Origin: SOIA01 sp964346585
Lineage (GTDB): Bacteria; Acidobacteriota; Aminicenantia; Aminicenantales; Aminicenantaceae
Assembly: GCA_964346585.1 (NCBI GenBank)
Contig: CAYFVQ010000180.1
Coordinates: forward strand, 1-17,486
Length of the DNA stretch: 17,486 nt
Direction of reading: 5' to 3'
Both the position numbers and the translations under genes were made by a program. Shown here piece after piece: positions 15,179 through 17,486 of the stretch; the first letter of the stretch is position 1; each line of letters starts with the position of its first letter. A model generated the notes under the pieces. That model was not told where the DNA came from. It made no database searches and saw nothing but the letters and a program-made list of their open reading frames with translations.

Positions 15179-15395
15179 TTTTATGGAGGCGTAATTGGCC
15201 CTCCGTTAAACGCCCATGCATTCAACTTGGAGTGTGAATGCCTGAAAAGAGCTCGTGATTTCTTTAAGAATACGAAATCGCTCTTTCCCATCCGCTACCT
15301 TCCTTGGCGGAGATTGTTTAAGAATTGTACCATGATAAAAATTTAAATGTCAAAGCGTAAAACGGCAATTTCACTTTGTTAGAGAAGGAGTTTTC
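15179..15395. other. Non-coding stretch with a GCATTCA/TGAATGC hairpin
   Basis: No gene is seen. Perfect 7-bp arms at 15218-15224 and 15235-15241 enclose a 10-nt loop, about 80 bp upstream of the prepilin start. It may be a second regulator site or a chance hairpin. Confidence 0.35.
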
Positions 15396-15491
15396 ATGCG
15401 GAAAACAAAAAAAATTTTTGCTAAATGCTCATCTCCACCCCCCCCTAAATTTGAGTATCGATGGTTTTATCCAAGCATCCAATTTTTGTAA
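15396..15491 (+). CDS. Possible small ORF (31 residues) with a C8 tract
   Basis: ATG at 15396 is preceded by AGAAGGAG at 5-nt spacing, one of the strongest ribosome sites in the window. The product starts MRKTKKIFAKCSSPPPPKF and stops at TAA 15489-15491. Codons 15-17 lie in a run of eight C (15438-15445). Loss of one C would instead give PPPLNLSIDGF and an open frame to TGA 15571-15573, a 58-residue product. No family is recognised. It could be a contingency gene, a decayed gene or chance. Confidence 0.3.
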   Translation: MRKTKKIFAKCSSPPPPKFEYRWFYPSIQFL

Positions 15492-15573
15492 TGTTTTGAA
15501 TTTTGTGCCCGCTACCCCTGGAATAAAGGAAAAATTCAAGAAATTTCATATGCGATCTTATGAATATGTGTGA

Positions 15574-15877
15574 ATAAAAAATCAATAGCCAGTCATCAAG
15601 TGTATACAGAAAATCATCGTCATTAACCTTTACTAACGGGAGATAATCCTCTTTTAAGGTGAGAGGAAAAACGAAAAAATCACTGCAAAAATCACCGCGA
15701 GAGGCTATTGGTCAACAGGAAGATTTTGATTATCTTTTCTAGAGATGTTTAAAAAATGTTATAGATGTCGACTGCGACAGAAAAAAGGGGAAGATAAATT
15801 GCCCTCAACCCATTTTTAGCTATGAACTATAACACAGCCATGAAATGCTGGTTTGATGGAATTCGAGAGAGCGTGAG
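15574..15877. other. Non-coding stretch upstream of the plus-strand HD-GYP gene
   Basis: No gene is seen. It contains TGTCG-actg-CGACA (15766-15779), a perfect 5-bp-arm dyad about 100 bp before the HD-GYP start, and a -10-like TATAAC near 15827 without a matching -35. The dyad may be an operator. Confidence 0.35.
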
Positions 15878-16855
15878 ATGGAAAAGATAAAATCCTATTT
15901 CTTCAAGCATTTTGAAAAAATTCTTGTTCTTTTCATCTTACTCATCATTATCCTCATCAATTTTTTTGTTCCTTATAAAATCGGATTCCTCAACTTTTTT
16001 TATCTGCCCATAATCGTTGCTGGCTACTTCCTGGGAAGGAGGATGGCTGTTCTCACTTCCTTTCTCTGTATCCTAGTTGTCATCATATTTATCCTGATTT
16101 CTCCTTCGCTTTTTTTCTCAGCCGGCACAGAGAAAACCTATATCATAGTCAGTCTTATCGGATGGGGATCCTTTTTAATCCTGACCAGTGCGGCAATGGG
16201 ATATCTTTACGAAGAAAAAGAAAAGAGAATCAAGGATTTGAAAGCCGCTTACATCGGAATCCTGGAAATTCTTTCCAAATATCTTGAATCTGCGGATCGC
16301 TACACTCAGGGACATTCGGTCCGGGTGTCTCATCTTGCCGAAGACATTGCTCGTTTTATGAGTTTGTCTTCGTATGAGAGAGAGAATATTAAAACCGCTG
16401 CATTGCTCCATGACATCGGGAAGATTGAGATAAGCATGGACATCGTCAAGAAGGCCGCCAACCTTAGCGATAAGGAAAGAGATCAGATGGCTGAACATTC
16501 AGAAAAGGGAGCCCGCATCATATCACTGGTGGGCGGAGTGCTTGAAGAGGCAGTGCCGATTGTCCTAGCCCACCACAAATTCTATTTTGAGAATAAAACG
16601 TCTTCAGCTAGAGAAAGGGCTGATATTCCTCTTGGTGCCGAAATCATCGCTGTGGCCGATGCCTATGATGCCATGATCACTGACAGGCCTTATCGAGCTG
16701 GGATGCCCCCATGGAAAGCGTTTGAGGAGATTGAAAAGGAATCCGGGAAACAGTTCCGTCCCGATGTGGTGAAAGCTTTTAAAGAAGTCCTGATGTCGAG
16801 CGATAAGTACAGCAAGGAAGAGAGAGAGTCACTCCTTAACCTGGATCATTCATAA
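15878..16855 (+). CDS. Membrane-anchored HD-GYP-like protein with degenerate GYP motif
   Basis: A 325-residue protein: about four membrane segments (14-31, 36-54, 55-76, 84-110), a coiled linker (YEEKEKRIKDL), then an HD-GYP-type domain (120-305). Metal ligands are kept: H146, HD 178-179 in LLHDIGK, H207, HH 232-233 and D261 in VADAYDAMITDRPYR. The segment normally DGSGYPxGLxGE is replaced by FENKTSSARERAD, so the GYP loop is lost; the protein may have altered substrate preference or be a non-catalytic sensor. ATG at 15878 has only a weak GAGAGAG upstream. The stop and last codons (LDHS) lie within the repeat starting at 16843, which suggests the 3' end was reshaped by that element. Confidence 0.9.
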   Translation: MEKIKSYFFKHFEKILVLFILLIIILINFFVPYKIGFLNFFYLPIIVAGYFLGRRMAVLTSFLCILVVIIFILISPSLFFSAGTEKTYIIVSLIGWGSFLILTSAAMGYLYEEKEKRIKDLKAAYIGILEILSKYLESADRYTQGHSVRVSHLAEDIARFMSLSSYERENIKTAALLHDIGKIEISMDIVKKAANLSDKERDQMAEHSEKGARIISLVGGVLEEAVPIVLAHHKFYFENKTSSARERADIPLGAEIIAVADAYDAMITDRPYRAGMPPWKAFEEIEKESGKQFRPDVVKAFKEVLMSSDKYSKEERESLLNLDHS

Positions 16856-17039
16856 AATCTGCCGACACCCTTTTAAAAACACCTCTGAAGAGTATCTGAT
16901 CATTCTATGTCGGCATCTTTTCCCCTTCGGGCGAGCCGATCTCACCGCATCTACTTCGTTACAGCGCAAGCGCGGTGGACGACCACAGCATCTTGCGCTG
17001 TGCCTCGTATATACGGCAACCTCGACTCGTGAATAATCC
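16843..17039. mobile_element. MITE-like 197-bp element with imperfect terminal inverted repeats
   Basis: Left end GGATCATTCA (16843-16852) and right end TGAATAATCC (17030-17039) are inverted with 9 of 10 matches. Inside are TGCCGACA/TGTCGGCA (16860-16867, 16908-16915), a CCC-TTCG-GG hairpin near 16924-16930, the nested hairpin ACAGCGCAAG/CTTGCGCTGT (16961-16970, 16992-17001), and the palindrome CGTATATACG (17006-17015). No transposase is encoded; the open frame across it on the minus strand is a by-product. Target duplications were not identified. A related right part lies at window positions 1-82. Confidence 0.5.
16972..17039. repeat. Dispersed structured repeat, copy 2
   Basis: This is the part of the MITE-like element matching 15-82, with 55 of 68 positions identical and no indels. 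Its outer hairpin arms are fully paired (10 of 10), and the arm differences from copy 1 include paired compensatory changes. Confidence 0.8.
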
Positions 17040-17048
17040 AGGGGCCTT

Positions 17049-17074
17049 GGATCATTCATAAAATCGGCCAACAC
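17049..17074. repeat. Second copy of the element's left end
   Basis: Direct repeat of 16843-16868, with 24 of 26 positions identical and the first 17 exact. It begins 9 bp after the right end of the element at 17039. The rest of the element does not follow, so this is a solo end or a decayed neighbour. Confidence 0.7.
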
Positions 17075-17090
17075 TTTATTCTATCTAACA

Positions 17091-17196
17091 AAAAAGGGGA
17101 CAGGCTGCTTTTTTTAAAAAGAGGGACAGTCCCTATCTTTCTTAACAAAAGGACTGAAAGGGACAGTCCCTGAACAAAGCAGCCTGTCCCCTTTTT
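17091..17196. repeat. REPIN-like inverted pair of GGGGACAGGCTGC / GGGACAGTCCC units
   Basis: Perfect 21-bp arms (17091-17111 and 17176-17196, containing GGGGACAGGCTGC) enclose two 13-bp palindromes AGGGACAGTCCCT at 17122-17134 and 17159-17171. Two REP-type units in inverted orientation around a 24-bp spacer match the REPIN design mobilised by REP-associated tyrosine transposases (RAYT). No RAYT gene is in the window. It lies 34 bp from the stop of the gene at 17231, so it may also act as a transcript end. Confidence 0.75.
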
Positions 17197-17230
17197 GTTT
17201 ATCGTTAAGGGTTGTACGACTGAGAGAATA

Positions 17231-17486
17231 TCATTTGAAAAAATACCTGATACCGACACTAGAAGTGAGTCTTAGTCTCGTTTCTGGAGTCAGGTCAAGT
17301 ATAGGCCCGAGTTCAACGAAGATATCCAGAGGGGATTGTTCAAATATGTAACATATTCCGACTGGAGCCCGGATGCCAAGTCTGTTGTCTCCCGATCTGA
17401 TTCTGACTCTAAACCCAATCCCAAAATAGAGCGGAAGTTTACCCTTCTTTGCATTGAGAAGGTTGAAATTGTGATAGAGATAATCC
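17231..17486 (-). CDS. Outer-membrane barrel-like protein, C-terminal part (5' end outside the window)
   Basis: An open frame runs from the window edge to TGA 17233-17231. The 85 residues alternate like beta strands: LPLYFGIGFRVRIRSGDNRLGIRAP, GICYIFEQSPLDIFVELGPILDL, ending TSSVGIRYFFK. This layout resembles small outer-membrane-type domains such as the DUF3996/BAPKO_0422-like group, where a barrel ends in an aromatic-rich strand. The N-terminus and any signal peptide are not visible. It lies just beyond the REPIN-like repeat. The coding call is strong; the family call is by pattern only. Confidence 0.7.
   Translation of the reverse strand, partial: DYLYHNFNLLNAKKGKLPLYFGIGFRVRIRSGDNRLGIRAPVGICYIFEQSPLDIFVELGPILDLTPETRLRLTSSVGIRYFFK

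Noticed and set aside
15200..15880. Possible c-di-GMP riboswitch upstream of HD-GYP genes
   Set aside because: The GEMM core motifs (ACGCAAAG and AGGTAGCGGGGTTACC-like) were looked for and not seen here or in the other gaps.
16850..17074. Minus-strand open frame across the MITE-like element
   Set aside because: It is built from repeat and hairpin sequence, Arg/Cys-rich without domain features; a by-product of the repeat.

Overview
The window looks like chromosomal DNA from a Gram-negative bacterium of medium G+C (judged by eye, mid-40s percent). Evidence for an outer membrane is a small barrel-like exported protein ending in Phe, a lipoprotein, a GspG-like prepilin and a second barrel-like protein at the right edge. 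The mix of HD-GYP regulators, HEAT/HD-GYP proteins, a bactofilin and an orphan ParA fits Aminicenantota/Acidobacteriota-like or deltaproteobacterial-type lineages. That placement is an inference; no taxonomic marker was tested.

Layout. Positions 1-82 hold the right part of a dispersed, structured repeat. Positions 134-3031 (minus strand) carry a TauE/SafE permease, a DAACS-type dicarboxylate/amino-acid symporter with its own sigma70-like promoter, and rsmA, which overlaps the symporter by 4 bp. An SDR oxidoreductase (3351-4079, plus) follows what looks like a decayed crotonase C-terminus, and it converges on a small exported barrel protein (4076-4507, minus) that has a good sigma54-type promoter. 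Next, on the minus strand, are a bactofilin, a BamE-like-domain protein, an orphan ParA-type ATPase and a tiny Arg-rich ORF. Positions 7608-10971 form a two-gene overlapping unit: a HEAT-repeat protein and an HD-GYP protein that share the same N-terminal domain. After a 660-bp gap come a lipoprotein whose frame continues past TAG stops, then a prepilin plus membrane HD-GYP sensor unit (12451-15129), and a third, divergent HD-GYP protein lacking the GYP motif (15878-16855, plus). The right end (16843-17196) is packed with repeats: a MITE-like element with nested hairpins, a second copy of its left end, and a REPIN-like inverted pair. It is followed by a truncated outer-membrane-type gene.

How it may fit together. 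Three HD-GYP proteins and no GGDEF protein suggest a locus weighted to cyclic-di-GMP turnover or sensing. One HD-GYP gene lies 15 nt downstream of a pseudopilin gene, and another overlaps a HEAT scaffold with the same sensor-like domain. ParA, the BamE-like protein and bactofilin lie in one direction, and the ParA and bactofilin promoters share the same extended -10. No complete named mobile system, CRISPR array, rRNA or tRNA gene was seen.
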